DNA of 64,000 nucleotides, from assembly GCA_049602155.1 (NCBI GenBank), contig JBMYRH010000005.1:256522-320521 (forward strand). Reading direction: 5' to 3'. Below the pieces are notes generated by a model, which saw nothing but the letters and a program-made list of their open reading frames with translations, did no database searches and was not told the origin of the DNA. Positions within the stretch are counted from its first letter, which is position 1. Each line of letters starts with the position of its first letter. This DNA comes from JBMYRH01 sp049602155 (GTDB lineage Bacteria > Myxococcota_A > UBA9042 > PHBI01 > JBMYRH01). A program made the translations under genes and the position numbers. This document shows positions 49,406 to 58,426 of the stretch, in pieces.

Positions 49406-51619
49406 CTACGGGATGTCGGGATGGTAGGTGTCGGTCCAAGCGCCGTTGCTGCAGTCTGGGTCTGGGGCATCGAAGTACCCCGTGCCGTTGAAGCTGCGCT
49501 CCTCGGGGTGGTAGACGCTGATGATGACCGGGACGTAGCCGAGCTCCATCCCCGCCGGTGGCGTGACGAGCTGGCCAGGGTCGACCCGCGCCAAGTTCGG
49601 ATCCAGCGCATCCGAGTTGTCCTCGTGGCGGTAGTTGATGAAGACCGGCTCGCCTGGATCGACTGTGGAGTGGGCGGCGACCTTGGCGTGGAGCGCCTCG
49701 ATGCGGGCCTGAAGGGTGTCCAGATAGGCGTCCGTGTAGACGTCGGGCCAGTTCTGCTGCGCGGTCTTCATCGCGGGCTGCTCGGTGAACTTGAACCACA
49801 CGTAGGTCGCGGTTGAGCCGTTCTGGAGCGTCACCTCGTAGCGGGTCATATCCGTCGTGTCCCAGTTCGCGAATTCGGGGTGCGTCGGGTTTCGCTCTTT
49901 GTAGCTGAAGTAGCGCGACTCGACCTTGGGCACGCGGTGGAGGCCGTCTGGCGAGGGGACCATGGCGCTCTTGTAGATGTGCGGGTGGTTCTTGTAGTCG
50001 TCGCTCGCTCCCCACTCGACGTCCCACTTCTCGGCCTGCTTTTGGTAGTAGAGGTAGCCGTTCTGCTCACCGTTCGCGGTCACGCCCTCGGGGAAGGACG
50101 CGTCCCAGTCGATGAAGCCGCGGTAGTCGTCGTAGCCGACTGTAAATGGCGGTTCGAGGATCGTGATGTGCTGCTCTCCGTCGATCTGCTCGGTCACCTT
50201 CAGGCGGCTGTGGGTGCTCTGGTAGAGCCCGCTGAACTTCTTGTAAGAGGAGGGGATGAGCGTGGACGAATCCGGATCGGTGAGCACCGCGGAGTAGGCG
50301 CTCATGTCGACTGAGTCGACGCTCTGTATGTTCGCCACGATGTACTCGCGCGCCTTCGCAGAGGGCATCTTCGGGGTGGGCACGTAGAAGAGCCCGTCAC
50401 CCATGTCGAGGCCGTTCAGGTATTGCTCATTGCCGAGGCCGTAGTTGGGCTTTGCGCCGTGAGTCGCGAAGGTCCCGAAGGGGTCCTCATTGGCCTTCTT
50501 CTCGGCGTAGGAGCCGTCAGCGATCTTGTCCGGGTCAATCCAGTTGAAGTGCTCTGGCAAGTAGCCGTTGATGGGCCCCTGGAAGTCGTAGGTCTCGGCG
50601 ACGCTGAGCCAGAACTTGTAGTCGCTCGGGTGGTCGAGCTCCAGGGACGTCCAGCCCCAGCCAACCCAGATCCCGTCGTCGTCCGCGTGGTCGGGCTGGT
50701 CTTTGTCAAAGGCCAGGTTCACACCTGGCACGAAGAGCACCTGGTTGGAGAACTGAACCATGGTCAGCCAACGGTCGCCGAGCACGCGCTCGTAGAGCCC
50801 GCTCCCGAACTGCACGTCGTTGCAGCCGTGATACGCGTCTCCCACGCCCGCGATGTGCAGCGAGGGATAGTAGTGCGGTCCGGTGGCCTTCGGGCAGACC
50901 CACAGGCCACCCTCAATCGAGTTGTTGCCATAAGAGCCGAGCCAGAAGTGATAGATGCCGTACTGCTCAAAGCGGTCGACGCCGTGCTTGGAGGCTCGGT
51001 AGACGCGGTTGAACATCAGCTTGCCCGCGCCTTGCTCGGCCGTCGGCTCGTGGTCGATGCCGTCAGGGCCGCCACCAAAGGTCACGTTCGGGTCAAAGAG
51101 CGTGTAGGTGTCTGAGGAGGGAACCGGCGTCATCGCCTGCGGAGCGACCGTGCCGTAGTACTCAAGCCCCTGCATGCAGTCGTTGGTCTCATCGGCATCA
51201 CAGGTGCCGCACTCATCACACACGACGCAGGTGGCGCCATCGTTCTCAGGGTCGTCGTCACAGACCCCGCACTCGTCTTCGTAGGCCTCACCGCCAGGGA
51301 CGCCGGCGCAGTCGGCAGGCTCCAGGACGTCTACGGTGTCCGGCTCGCCTGGCCCGGAGTCGGACTCGGTGGCGGTGTCCTCGACCGGCGCCTCGGTGGC
51401 GGTGTCCTCGACCGGCGCCTCGGTGGCGGTGTCCTCGACCGGCGCCTCAGTGGCGGTGTCCTCGATCGGCGCTTCAGTGGCGGTGTCGCCAGCGTCTGTG
51501 GCGACCACCGTGTCCGAGGTTGGCGTGTCAGTGCTCGCTCCGTCGTCGCCTGAACCGCAGCCCAGCAGGACAGCACACAAGAGCGCTACGTAAGACGTCT
51601 TCCATCGTCGCATGACCAT
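49406..51619 (-). CDS. Lipoprotein of unknown function with N-terminal tandem repeat, 737 aa
   Basis: Lipobox AVLLGC (Cys21). Residues ~45-85 are a repeated nine-residue unit (EAPVEDTAT), then a Cys-rich patch (ECGVCDDDPENDGATCVVCD). From ~160 to the end is one large domain with many Trp, Tyr and Asp (YGIYHFWLGSYGNNSIEGGL, FSGLYQSTHSRLKVTEQ, YFDAPDPDCSNGAWTDTYH) that I do not recognise. The Trp/Tyr/Asp content suggests a beta-rich secreted enzyme or binding protein. The linker repeat would hold the domain away from the membrane. It is upstream of, and co-directional with, the exporter operon, but the 264-base gap makes it a separate unit. Confidence 0.75.
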   Translation of the reverse strand: MVMRRWKTSYVALLCAVLLGCGSGDDGASTDTPTSDTVVATDAGDTATEAPIEDTATEAPVEDTATEAPVEDTATEAPVEDTATESDSGPGEPDTVDVLEPADCAGVPGGEAYEDECGVCDDDPENDGATCVVCDECGTCDADETNDCMQGLEYYGTVAPQAMTPVPSSDTYTLFDPNVTFGGGPDGIDHEPTAEQGAGKLMFNRVYRASKHGVDRFEQYGIYHFWLGSYGNNSIEGGLWVCPKATGPHYYPSLHIAGVGDAYHGCNDVQFGSGLYERVLGDRWLTMVQFSNQVLFVPGVNLAFDKDQPDHADDDGIWVGWGWTSLELDHPSDYKFWLSVAETYDFQGPINGYLPEHFNWIDPDKIADGSYAEKKANEDPFGTFATHGAKPNYGLGNEQYLNGLDMGDGLFYVPTPKMPSAKAREYIVANIQSVDSVDMSAYSAVLTDPDSSTLIPSSYKKFSGLYQSTHSRLKVTEQIDGEQHITILEPPFTVGYDDYRGFIDWDASFPEGVTANGEQNGYLYYQKQAEKWDVEWGASDDYKNHPHIYKSAMVPSPDGLHRVPKVESRYFSYKERNPTHPEFANWDTTDMTRYEVTLQNGSTATYVWFKFTEQPAMKTAQQNWPDVYTDAYLDTLQARIEALHAKVAAHSTVDPGEPVFINYRHEDNSDALDPNLARVDPGQLVTPPAGMELGYVPVIISVYHPEERSFNGTGYFDAPDPDCSNGAWTDTYHPDIP
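51367..51490 (-). repeat. 27-bp coding tandem repeat, four full copies plus a partial
   Basis: Copies at 51367-51393, 51394-51420, 51421-51447 and 51448-51474, then a partial copy to 51490. The first three are identical and the fourth differs at a few bases. Each unit encodes nine residues (EAPVEDTAT) of the lipoprotein linker, so copy number can change without breaking the frame. Confidence 0.93.
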
Positions 51620-51729
51620 CTCTCCCTCTCGGATCTGCCTCAGCGAGGACCACGCTGCTTGGCGGGGGGAGCGTACCGGAAATCAGCGTCGGTGACCCGC
51701 TGAAACCCGACTGACGGCTCGACGTGGCG

Positions 51730-52158
51730 TCAGTCCGGCTGCTGAAAGCGAAACGGGTACGTGAACCTGCATGTCTCGTCTGGGGTGCTCCCCGGGATCT
51801 GGAGGTCGCGAGCCACCACGGCTGCGACGCAGCGCGCGGTCTCGTTGTCGCGAGGGGACCGCTCGACACAGGTCGCAGAGCCACCGCGGGTCTCGACTGT
51901 CACCTTGACGAGCACCGACTCAGCCCCTGGCCGATGGCACGTTCGAAGCGCCTCGATGAGCCGCTCCATACCCGTGTTGATGGCACCCTTGGGGAAGTTG
52001 GCGCCGCGGAAGCACTCCTGGGACACGGTTCGGGTGGGGCACACGTCAGCGACCGCCGTCGGCCACGGCGCCACCGAGGGCTGAACCAAGGGAGGTGCAG
52101 AGGCGCAGCCGCCTATCCCAAGCGCGGTGAAGAGAGCCAAGAGCATCAGGACCTTCAT
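51730..52158 (-). CDS. Small lipoprotein with AgmX/TonB-like C-terminal domain, 142 aa
   Basis: The ATG at 52158 gives a lipoprotein signal ending LGIGGC (Cys18). The mature part has MERLIEALRTCHRPGAESVLVKVTVETRGGSATCVE, then CVAAVVARDLQIPGSTPDE and the ending FTYPFRFQQPD. This order (Cys-His-x-x-G, central strand, CVxxxxxxxxxP, final aromatic strand) is that of the small 'AgmX/PglI C-terminal' or TonB-C-like domain common in myxobacterial proteins. Function unknown; it may be a periplasmic interaction module. Upstream open codons to 52266 have no signal-peptide character. Confidence 0.72.
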   Translation of the reverse strand: MKVLMLLALFTALGIGGCASAPPLVQPSVAPWPTAVADVCPTRTVSQECFRGANFPKGAINTGMERLIEALRTCHRPGAESVLVKVTVETRGGSATCVERSPRDNETARCVAAVVARDLQIPGSTPDETCRFTYPFRFQQPD

Positions 52159-52473
52159 AGGGCTTAAGACGACTGCGGCGGTCGAAATGTTCCATCTGCT
52201 TGGTGGTTTCAAAGCGTGTCCCTGGGCGAGGTGTGTGCGCGGCGGGTCGCGCCAGCGTTTCATCATCCTTTGCCCGTAAGTCTATGTCACGGGTCCACGA
52301 GATGAAGGGCCCTCATTCTGACGGCTCAGCGAGCACCTTGTGAGGCCACTATGCACCCCCAGGCCGCTCTGTCGTGGTGTGCCGTTGTGTTTGCGGCTCG
52401 CTTCCACGAGGCTTGCGCTACCCCATCTCTAGCTGGCGCAAGAAGACTTACCAACCCACGGGGAGGCAGCGAG
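52159..52473. other. Divergent intergenic region, 315 bp
   Basis: It lies between the divergent small-lipoprotein gene and the first Cys-rich coiled-coil gene. It must hold both promoters, but I see no convincing promoter, operator or hairpin. Confidence 0.5.
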
Positions 52474-53721
52474 ATGCGATGTTTTCAGTCACTTTGCTTT
52501 GTGTTTGGAGCCCTGTTTGTAGCGCATGGATGCGCAGGTATCCCTGTGAAGCCGGAGCAGCACTGCGCTGCCAGCCAGGGGGAGCAGAAGCTCGCGTGCT
52601 ACGAGGCGCTGGCTGCGAGCACGAGCGAGGGGGGGCAGTGTTCGGCTCTGTTCTCCGAGGAGCCCCCACCCTGCATGTCGGCTCAGATGACTGAAGCGCG
52701 TGGCGCCCTGTCAGACAAAGACCGTCGGGCGATCGCCGCAGGCAAGAAGACCCTCAAGGTCGTCTGCGCGAACTACGAGGCGGGGGAAGATGACGGACGC
52801 GCGCTCAACCTCACAGTGATTGAGCGTCAACAGCAGTATGACCAACCGGTCGTCAGGCGACTCAGTGCTCAGACGCTGAGCTATAAGACGAAGCTCGCTT
52901 TGTACTATCGGCTGGCCTCCGGGATAGACGGCAGTTTGGGCCTAGACCGACTCCGACAACCGCTGCGCTCCGCAGTTGAATATCGGAGCGCGAGTTGCGC
53001 CATCAACGACTACGTGCAAGAGCAGCAAGCAGCGAAAGCAGCCCAAGCTCAAGAAGAGGCGGCGCGGCAAAAGGAGCAGGCCGCCGAAGAGCGGCGGCAT
53101 GCAGAAGATGCAGAGAATCGCGAGCTTCAGCGCATGAAGAGGGTCCAGGAGTGGCAGAAGGGAGCGCTTCGACAATGCACCTCTGATTGGGACTCAAAGG
53201 CCTGTGACGCTCCGGTCGGCGCAGCCGATAAGGGGGACGTGGAGCGCTGCCAGTCGGAGTGTGCCTCGGCCATCGAGGTGTCGATGAACGCGGCGCGAGA
53301 GGCCGCCACGGCGACCTGCAGTGAGGGCTACTCGACGTCCAAGAAGAAGGCGCTCCAAGCGTGTGCGCTTGCGGCGCGCTCCTCCGATGCATCGGCGTCA
53401 AAGGCCCTAGGTGACCTCGAGACCATGTGTCGCGCTGAGTGCCCAGCGCAAGCCAAGGAGCTCAAGCGGATCGCGCGCGAAGAGGCGAGACAAGCCCGCG
53501 CTGCTGAGAAAGAGGCGAAGCGCATCCAGAAGCTGCACAAGAATGCAGCGCGGTGCATGAAGCCGTGCATGAAGGCGGTCTTCAAATGTCAGGAGAGGCG
53601 GAGCTACGCGATGTGCCAGGGCATCGGGGCGAGCATGGCCAGCTGCAGTAAAAAGTGCTGTGGTGCGAGCGGTAACTGCAGCTGCGGTGGCTATGGACGA
53701 GGACGAGCCTGTGGGCTCTGA
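52474..53721 (+). CDS. Cys-rich coiled-coil lipoprotein, 415 aa
   Basis: The ATG at 52474 has GGGAGG 7 bases upstream and gives a lipoprotein signal ending FVAHGC (Cys20). After a globular N-terminal part (~residues 20-195) comes a long charged coiled coil (EQQAAKAAQAQEEAARQKEQ), then a helical region with paired Cys spaced 3-4 residues apart (CQSECASAIEVSM, CRAECPAQAKEL, CMKPCMKAVFKC). The Cys-rich tail ends CGASGNCSCGGYGRG. Such CxxxC helical hairpins recall disulfide-stapled twin-Cys proteins. Not a named family. The following gene has similar C-terminal features. Confidence 0.72.
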   Translation: MRCFQSLCFVFGALFVAHGCAGIPVKPEQHCAASQGEQKLACYEALAASTSEGGQCSALFSEEPPPCMSAQMTEARGALSDKDRRAIAAGKKTLKVVCANYEAGEDDGRALNLTVIERQQQYDQPVVRRLSAQTLSYKTKLALYYRLASGIDGSLGLDRLRQPLRSAVEYRSASCAINDYVQEQQAAKAAQAQEEAARQKEQAAEERRHAEDAENRELQRMKRVQEWQKGALRQCTSDWDSKACDAPVGAADKGDVERCQSECASAIEVSMNAAREAATATCSEGYSTSKKKALQACALAARSSDASASKALGDLETMCRAECPAQAKELKRIAREEARQARAAEKEAKRIQKLHKNAARCMKPCMKAVFKCQERRSYAMCQGIGASMASCSKKCCGASGNCSCGGYGRGRACGL

Positions 53722-53791
53722 GCACGTGGTTCATTAGGAGCGTCATGGCCGTGAAGACATCGACAAGCATCAGGCGAAGAAAGCGCGACTT

Positions 53792-55186
53792 ATGCATGAT
53801 AGGGCGCTGTTGCGCCTCGCGATGGCGGCGGATGGCGTGGCCTCCTTGGAGAAGGCCGGCGCTTCTTTCTTTGATGCGGCTAAGTTTGGTACGGAGGCAC
53901 TCAGCGAGGCCTGCGGACGTCGACTCTCGGCCATTGCTGGGGCCCTCGACGGTGAGGAGGTCGCGGCCTACGTGAAGCGCTGTGGCCAGGTGACAAGCGA
54001 GCCTGTTCAAACAGCGCATGCGCTCCTTCGCTATTCATCCGGTCTGACCGCTTACGACACGGGCGCATATGAGCGTTTGATCGTGGACGGTGCACTCGAG
54101 AAACAGGGGCCTGCGGCCCTGAAAGAGCCGGGCCAGGGCTGGCTTCGAGGGCAAGAGGTTGAGCGACTGCTTACGGCCGAGGAGAGTGTTTCATTGCTCG
54201 CCGCCCGAATCAAAGGAGACGCCGGCCTGCCTAAGGGGGATGCGCTCAAAGCACGGCACGATGCCTTGATCGCCCCTTGTGGTCCCAACCAGGGCTGGCA
54301 ATGCAAACGGACTGACAAGGATGGCAAGGAGGTCTGGCTTAGCCGAGCGTCGACCTACATCTCCAGCTGCATTGCCTGCGCTGATAAAGCAAAGGTTGAG
54401 AAGCAAAAGGTCAAAGTGCTGGCGACCCTCGTGAAGGCTGCGCGCGCCGAGTGCAAGAAGACGCAGAGCGCTGGGAGCAAGGAGTGCAAGGACACAGGGC
54501 GCAGCGCCAAAAGCGAGTGTGGAGCCGCGCTCAAGGACGCGAAAAACAAGCGGATCCCGAACTCCTGCGCGGACGAAAAGGCGGCGTGTAACCTCGCGAT
54601 TAGGATCTTGGCGTCTAAGGGCTATGGCCGCATGGAGAACAACTGCGGCTCTACCTACAACTCGTGCATCGCGCCCCTCAAAGCTGATGCTGAGAGGTGC
54701 AAACGTGAGGCGAATGACGAGCAGAGCCAGTGCATCGCAGCCGTGACCAGCGAGGGGTCGCAGTGCACGGTGCGAGCTGCGAACATCGGGAAGAGTGATT
54801 TCGAGATGTGTGTGGCGCTCTGCACCGATACACAAAAATCCAAGGCCACCGAGTGCAAGCGTCAACTCTCTGCCGCCAAGAAGTCTTGCAGCGCCGATAA
54901 GAACGCTGAAATGAAGGCTTGTAGTCAGGCTAAAAACGATTGCAATAGGTCGAACAATAGCCAGGTCGCGCGGCACCTGCGGTCTGAAGGCTACGGCGTG
55001 AAGGAGGACTGCTCTGGGGATTACAGGGACTGTACTTCAGGGATCAAAGAGTCCTATCAATCGTGTGTTGAGGACGCAGCGGGTGAGTGTGGTGGGGGGA
55101 GCGATATGTGCAACGAGCGCTGCGCGAAGTTCGCTTCAACGAGCACACCTTCAAGTCAAAGCGCATCGGTGACATGGGCCCACTGA
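53792..55186 (+). CDS. Cys-rich helical protein, related in style to the preceding gene, 464 aa
   Basis: An N-terminal globular domain (MHDRALLRLAMAADGVASLE to about residue 190) is followed by a helical region with very regular CxxxC and Cx10-12C spacing (AECKKTQSAGSKECKDTGRSA, SCADEKAACNL, CGSTYNSCIAPL, CKREANDEQSQC). The tail has CGGGSDMCNERC. Unlike its neighbour it shows no signal peptide from this start, although the Cys pattern suggests export. The 70 bases upstream contain a short basic ORF in another frame, so an upstream frameshift that removed a signal sequence is possible. A weak GAAGAAAG precedes the ATG. Confidence 0.65.
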   Translation: MHDRALLRLAMAADGVASLEKAGASFFDAAKFGTEALSEACGRRLSAIAGALDGEEVAAYVKRCGQVTSEPVQTAHALLRYSSGLTAYDTGAYERLIVDGALEKQGPAALKEPGQGWLRGQEVERLLTAEESVSLLAARIKGDAGLPKGDALKARHDALIAPCGPNQGWQCKRTDKDGKEVWLSRASTYISSCIACADKAKVEKQKVKVLATLVKAARAECKKTQSAGSKECKDTGRSAKSECGAALKDAKNKRIPNSCADEKAACNLAIRILASKGYGRMENNCGSTYNSCIAPLKADAERCKREANDEQSQCIAAVTSEGSQCTVRAANIGKSDFEMCVALCTDTQKSKATECKRQLSAAKKSCSADKNAEMKACSQAKNDCNRSNNSQVARHLRSEGYGVKEDCSGDYRDCTSGIKESYQSCVEDAAGECGGGSDMCNERCAKFASTSTPSSQSASVTWAH

Positions 55187-55331
55187 TTCAGCACGTAAAA
55201 TCTGAGCTGCACTGAACCCTCAGATCGTCGTCGTCGGCTGGGTAAGAGGTGACGCCATCGCGCGTCGTACGCGGCCGTGTTGCGTGGACTGAGGCGTCCA
55301 CTCGCGGCGCATTCCGATCGCCGCCATGCGT

Positions 55332-58127
55332 CTAGGGCCCGCCGACGCCTCCAATATCGCAATTGGGGACCTCGGAGAAGAGGCAGCCCGTCTCTGAGTC
55401 ACAGCTGTCGATGGTGCATGGGTCGAGGTCGTCACAGGTGATGTCGGCGACGACGCTGCAGGCTTGCGTCACGTGGCACCCATCCAGCGTACAGAGGTTA
55501 TCGTCGGTGCACGGCAAGGTCAGGTCGAGCACCTTCGTGAAGTAGGTCGACGAGGAGATGAAGACTCGGTGGCCGTCGACGTGCACACCGCGAGGCGTGC
55601 CATCCACCGGGACAGTCGCGACGACCTCGGGCGCTGTCGGGATGGCGATGTCTAGGATGACGAGGCCAGACTTGGCGGCCAAGAGCAGGTAGCCCTCAAA
55701 GAACGCCACGTCATAGATTGCCGCCGGTGATGTCGACTCAACGAGCGTCTCGAGCGATGTGGCGTCGGCGATATCGACGAGGCGATAGCCATCGTGACTG
55801 CTCGCCACCACCGCGACTGGCCCCTCCACCGCCACGACCGTCTCGGCGAAGGAGTCCGGTGACTCGATCCCTGGCAATGAGCCGATAAAGTCGGGCTCGA
55901 GTGGAGACGAGATGTCAAAGGCCTGCACGCTCAGGTCGGCACCCGCGAGGAAGAGGCGGTTACCCGCGCCAATGGCGACATCGAAGGTCTCCACAGCCAG
56001 ATCACCCATGTCGTTCTGAGACTTCGGGTTGGTCGGCGTGTCCATGTCGATAGAGCAGACGCCACCGGTGTACACCGCGCCATAGACAACGGGCTCGTAA
56101 GGGTGGTGCGCCATGCCGTAGAGGGTCCCGAGCGGTGAGTGGGTGGCCAAGACGTCGGGCGCGGTGGGGTCGTCCACGTTGACCACATGAAAGCCCACCG
56201 ACGAGGTGATGTAGAGGGGGTCCCCGGGACGCTTGATGAGCGCTCTGCGTGCGAGGTTCACCGAGGGTAGGTTGATGCTCTGGCCGGTGCTGCCATCCGC
56301 AGCGTCTTTAATCATGACCATCTGGGGGGCGCTCGCTTCGCTCACGTCGACCACGCTGAACTCTGTGTCCCCACTCGACTGCTGCAGGACGTATCCGTGG
56401 TCGCCAGCAAATGCGGCGTACCCGGTCGTGCCGCCATCCGCTGCGGGGCTTGTGCCCACATCGACGTGGGTGATTGTGCAGTCGAACTCGCAGCCATCGA
56501 GTTGGGCCCAGGAGGTGGTGCAGCCCGAGTCAGCGAGGCACTCATCGTTCCAGCACGGGTCGCCCTGGTCACAGGTGGTGTCATCGGGGACGTTGGTGCA
56601 GCCTTGACCGCTGAAGCAGCCGTCCACCGTACAGGCGACTCCGTCATCACATGAGTCGGCGAGCGGTGTGTAGACGCAGCCATCGAGGGCGTCGCAGGTG
56701 TCCTCGGTGCAGGGGGTGTCGTCATCGCAGCTCTTCGCTGCGCCCGTGCAGGTCGCGTCTCCGTTGCAGGCGTCGCCGAGGGTACAGGTGTCGCCATCAT
56801 CACAAGGAGCGCCGACGTCACTCAGAGTCCAGCTGTCCTGCGAGAGCGTGGGTTCACACCGCTTGCATGGCCAGCCAGGCTTTGAGTCACCCGCCGTGTA
56901 GCACACGCTCTCGATATAACAGCCCCCCTCATTCGGGAGGTATGCGCATTGGCCATCGACCACGGTCGGGGAGGTGCAGCTGCCTCCGCCGTCGCAGGTG
57001 AGCCCTTGGCAGATAGCGTCTGCAGAGCACACGTCCCCGAGGGTGGTCGGGTCACCGTCGTCACAGCTCGTGCCTCCCTCTGCATCGGTCCAGCTGGTCA
57101 ACGAGGCCTCTGGGACGCAGCGCTTGCATGGGTAGTCAGCGCGCTGAGTCCCGGCGTCATGGCACTCCCCGGCGATGAAGCAGGTGCCGAGGTCCTGCGT
57201 GATGACACATGTGCCATCGACGACCTCTGCGATGATGCACGGCGGCTCATCATCACAGACCACGCCCGCGCAGTTGCCCGCGGCGTCACATTGATCCGCC
57301 ACGGTCTCGGCGTTGCCATCGTCGCATAACGAACCGGCCTCGGCGGGCGCGATAGGGCAAAGGACCCCGTCCTGCGCTGCGTTACAGGTAAAGAAGGCTG
57401 TTCCGCCACAGTCGGGGTGAGCTGTCAGGCACTCGATCTTGAGCTCTGGCCACTCCTCGTCTGTCGCGCCATCGCAGTCGTTGTCGAGGGCGTCGCATAG
57501 CTCGCCCTGCCCCGGCGCTTGAGCGGAGTTGCCGGGGGCGCAGTCCTCGCTGTCGTCCACGCCGTCTCCGTCATCGTCGGCGTCGCACTCGGGCAGAAGT
57601 CCGTCGGCATCGGCGTCAAACGAGGCGTCAAAGACGCAGGTTAGGAGCCCCGTTTCAGGGTCGCAGATGAAGCTCGAGAGCTCGGCGGAGGCCTCATCAC
57701 AGCTCTCTCCACAGCAGCATTGGGGCGCCTCTTTGCTATCAAACGGGTCGTATTGCGGGGCGAGGCAGTCGCCGTCTGTCTCGCTGGCGAGGAGGAAGCT
57801 CTCCAGGGCATCGATCTTCCCGTCACCGTCCGCGTCCGGAGGGTCATCGAATTGCTGGTCGACCTCGGCATAGTCGGAGAGCCCGTCCCCATCCGAGTCT
57901 GGGAGGGTCACCTTGGTCTGCAGCTTGGCCTCGAGTGAGTTGATGAGCCCGTCCCCATCCTCATCAGCAGCAGGGTCGAAGCACGTCGACTCGTAGCACA
58001 GGCTTGAGCTGCATTCGTCGGACTGCGCGCACGCCTCTCCAGAGCTTCGGAGCTCTGCCGCAGGTTCGGCGCAGGCACACCACAGGGCACTAACCGTCAT
58101 TGCTAGGATGAGTTGTGTGCGTGACAT
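55332..58127 (-). CDS. Multidomain surface lipoprotein with TSP3, MopE-like and LVIVD repeats, 931 aa
   Basis: The ATG at 58127 gives a lipoprotein signal ending in SALWCAC. Domains in order: a short Cys module (EACAQSDECSSSLCYESTC), thrombospondin type 3-like calcium repeats (DEDGDGLINSLE, DSDGDGLSDYAE, DADGDGKIDALE), a MopE-like motif (ELCDALDNDCDGATDEEW) where a Trp may be oxidised to kynurenine in copper-binding relatives, several EGF/slime-mold-type Cys modules (~residues 270-560), then a beta-propeller of LVIVD repeats (FSVVDVSEASAPQMV, FHVVNVDDPTAPDVLA, LVILDIAIPTAPEVVA), and final Cys modules. Probably an outer-surface adhesin or metal-binding scaffold. The open frame upstream to 58388 is not signal-like. 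Confidence 0.88.
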   Translation of the reverse strand: MSRTQLILAMTVSALWCACAEPAAELRSSGEACAQSDECSSSLCYESTCFDPAADEDGDGLINSLEAKLQTKVTLPDSDGDGLSDYAEVDQQFDDPPDADGDGKIDALESFLLASETDGDCLAPQYDPFDSKEAPQCCCGESCDEASAELSSFICDPETGLLTCVFDASFDADADGLLPECDADDDGDGVDDSEDCAPGNSAQAPGQGELCDALDNDCDGATDEEWPELKIECLTAHPDCGGTAFFTCNAAQDGVLCPIAPAEAGSLCDDGNAETVADQCDAAGNCAGVVCDDEPPCIIAEVVDGTCVITQDLGTCFIAGECHDAGTQRADYPCKRCVPEASLTSWTDAEGGTSCDDGDPTTLGDVCSADAICQGLTCDGGGSCTSPTVVDGQCAYLPNEGGCYIESVCYTAGDSKPGWPCKRCEPTLSQDSWTLSDVGAPCDDGDTCTLGDACNGDATCTGAAKSCDDDTPCTEDTCDALDGCVYTPLADSCDDGVACTVDGCFSGQGCTNVPDDTTCDQGDPCWNDECLADSGCTTSWAQLDGCEFDCTITHVDVGTSPAADGGTTGYAAFAGDHGYVLQQSSGDTEFSVVDVSEASAPQMVMIKDAADGSTGQSINLPSVNLARRALIKRPGDPLYITSSVGFHVVNVDDPTAPDVLATHSPLGTLYGMAHHPYEPVVYGAVYTGGVCSIDMDTPTNPKSQNDMGDLAVETFDVAIGAGNRLFLAGADLSVQAFDISSPLEPDFIGSLPGIESPDSFAETVVAVEGPVAVVASSHDGYRLVDIADATSLETLVESTSPAAIYDVAFFEGYLLLAAKSGLVILDIAIPTAPEVVATVPVDGTPRGVHVDGHRVFISSSTYFTKVLDLTLPCTDDNLCTLDGCHVTQACSVVADITCDDLDPCTIDSCDSETGCLFSEVPNCDIGGVGGP

Positions 58128-58426
58128 AGGCACATCATACCCGCTTGCCCTGGCGAGCGCACAGGCCAGTGAAGAACTGGTGGTAGGGGCAGCCCAGAGC
58201 AAGTGGCACTGCTTGCCATCGGGGGCCGCTCGAAGTGACACACGCTTCCACGGTGAGCCTCGGAGATCTCCGGCGTAAGAGGAGCACGCCCAGGAGGAAG
58301 CAGCGTTGATAGGGCCCCAAAGGAGCGCTCCAGCGGTCTGAACGGGGGCTTGCGGCCCTCTTTTGCACCACGGCAGGGTTGATGGCACCGTCGATGTCCC
58401 CCCGAACCGTGCCTGGAGAGGGATTT

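Noticed and set aside
51367..51490. CRISPR-like direct repeats
   Set aside because: The units are adjacent with no spacers and are in frame with a coding linker.
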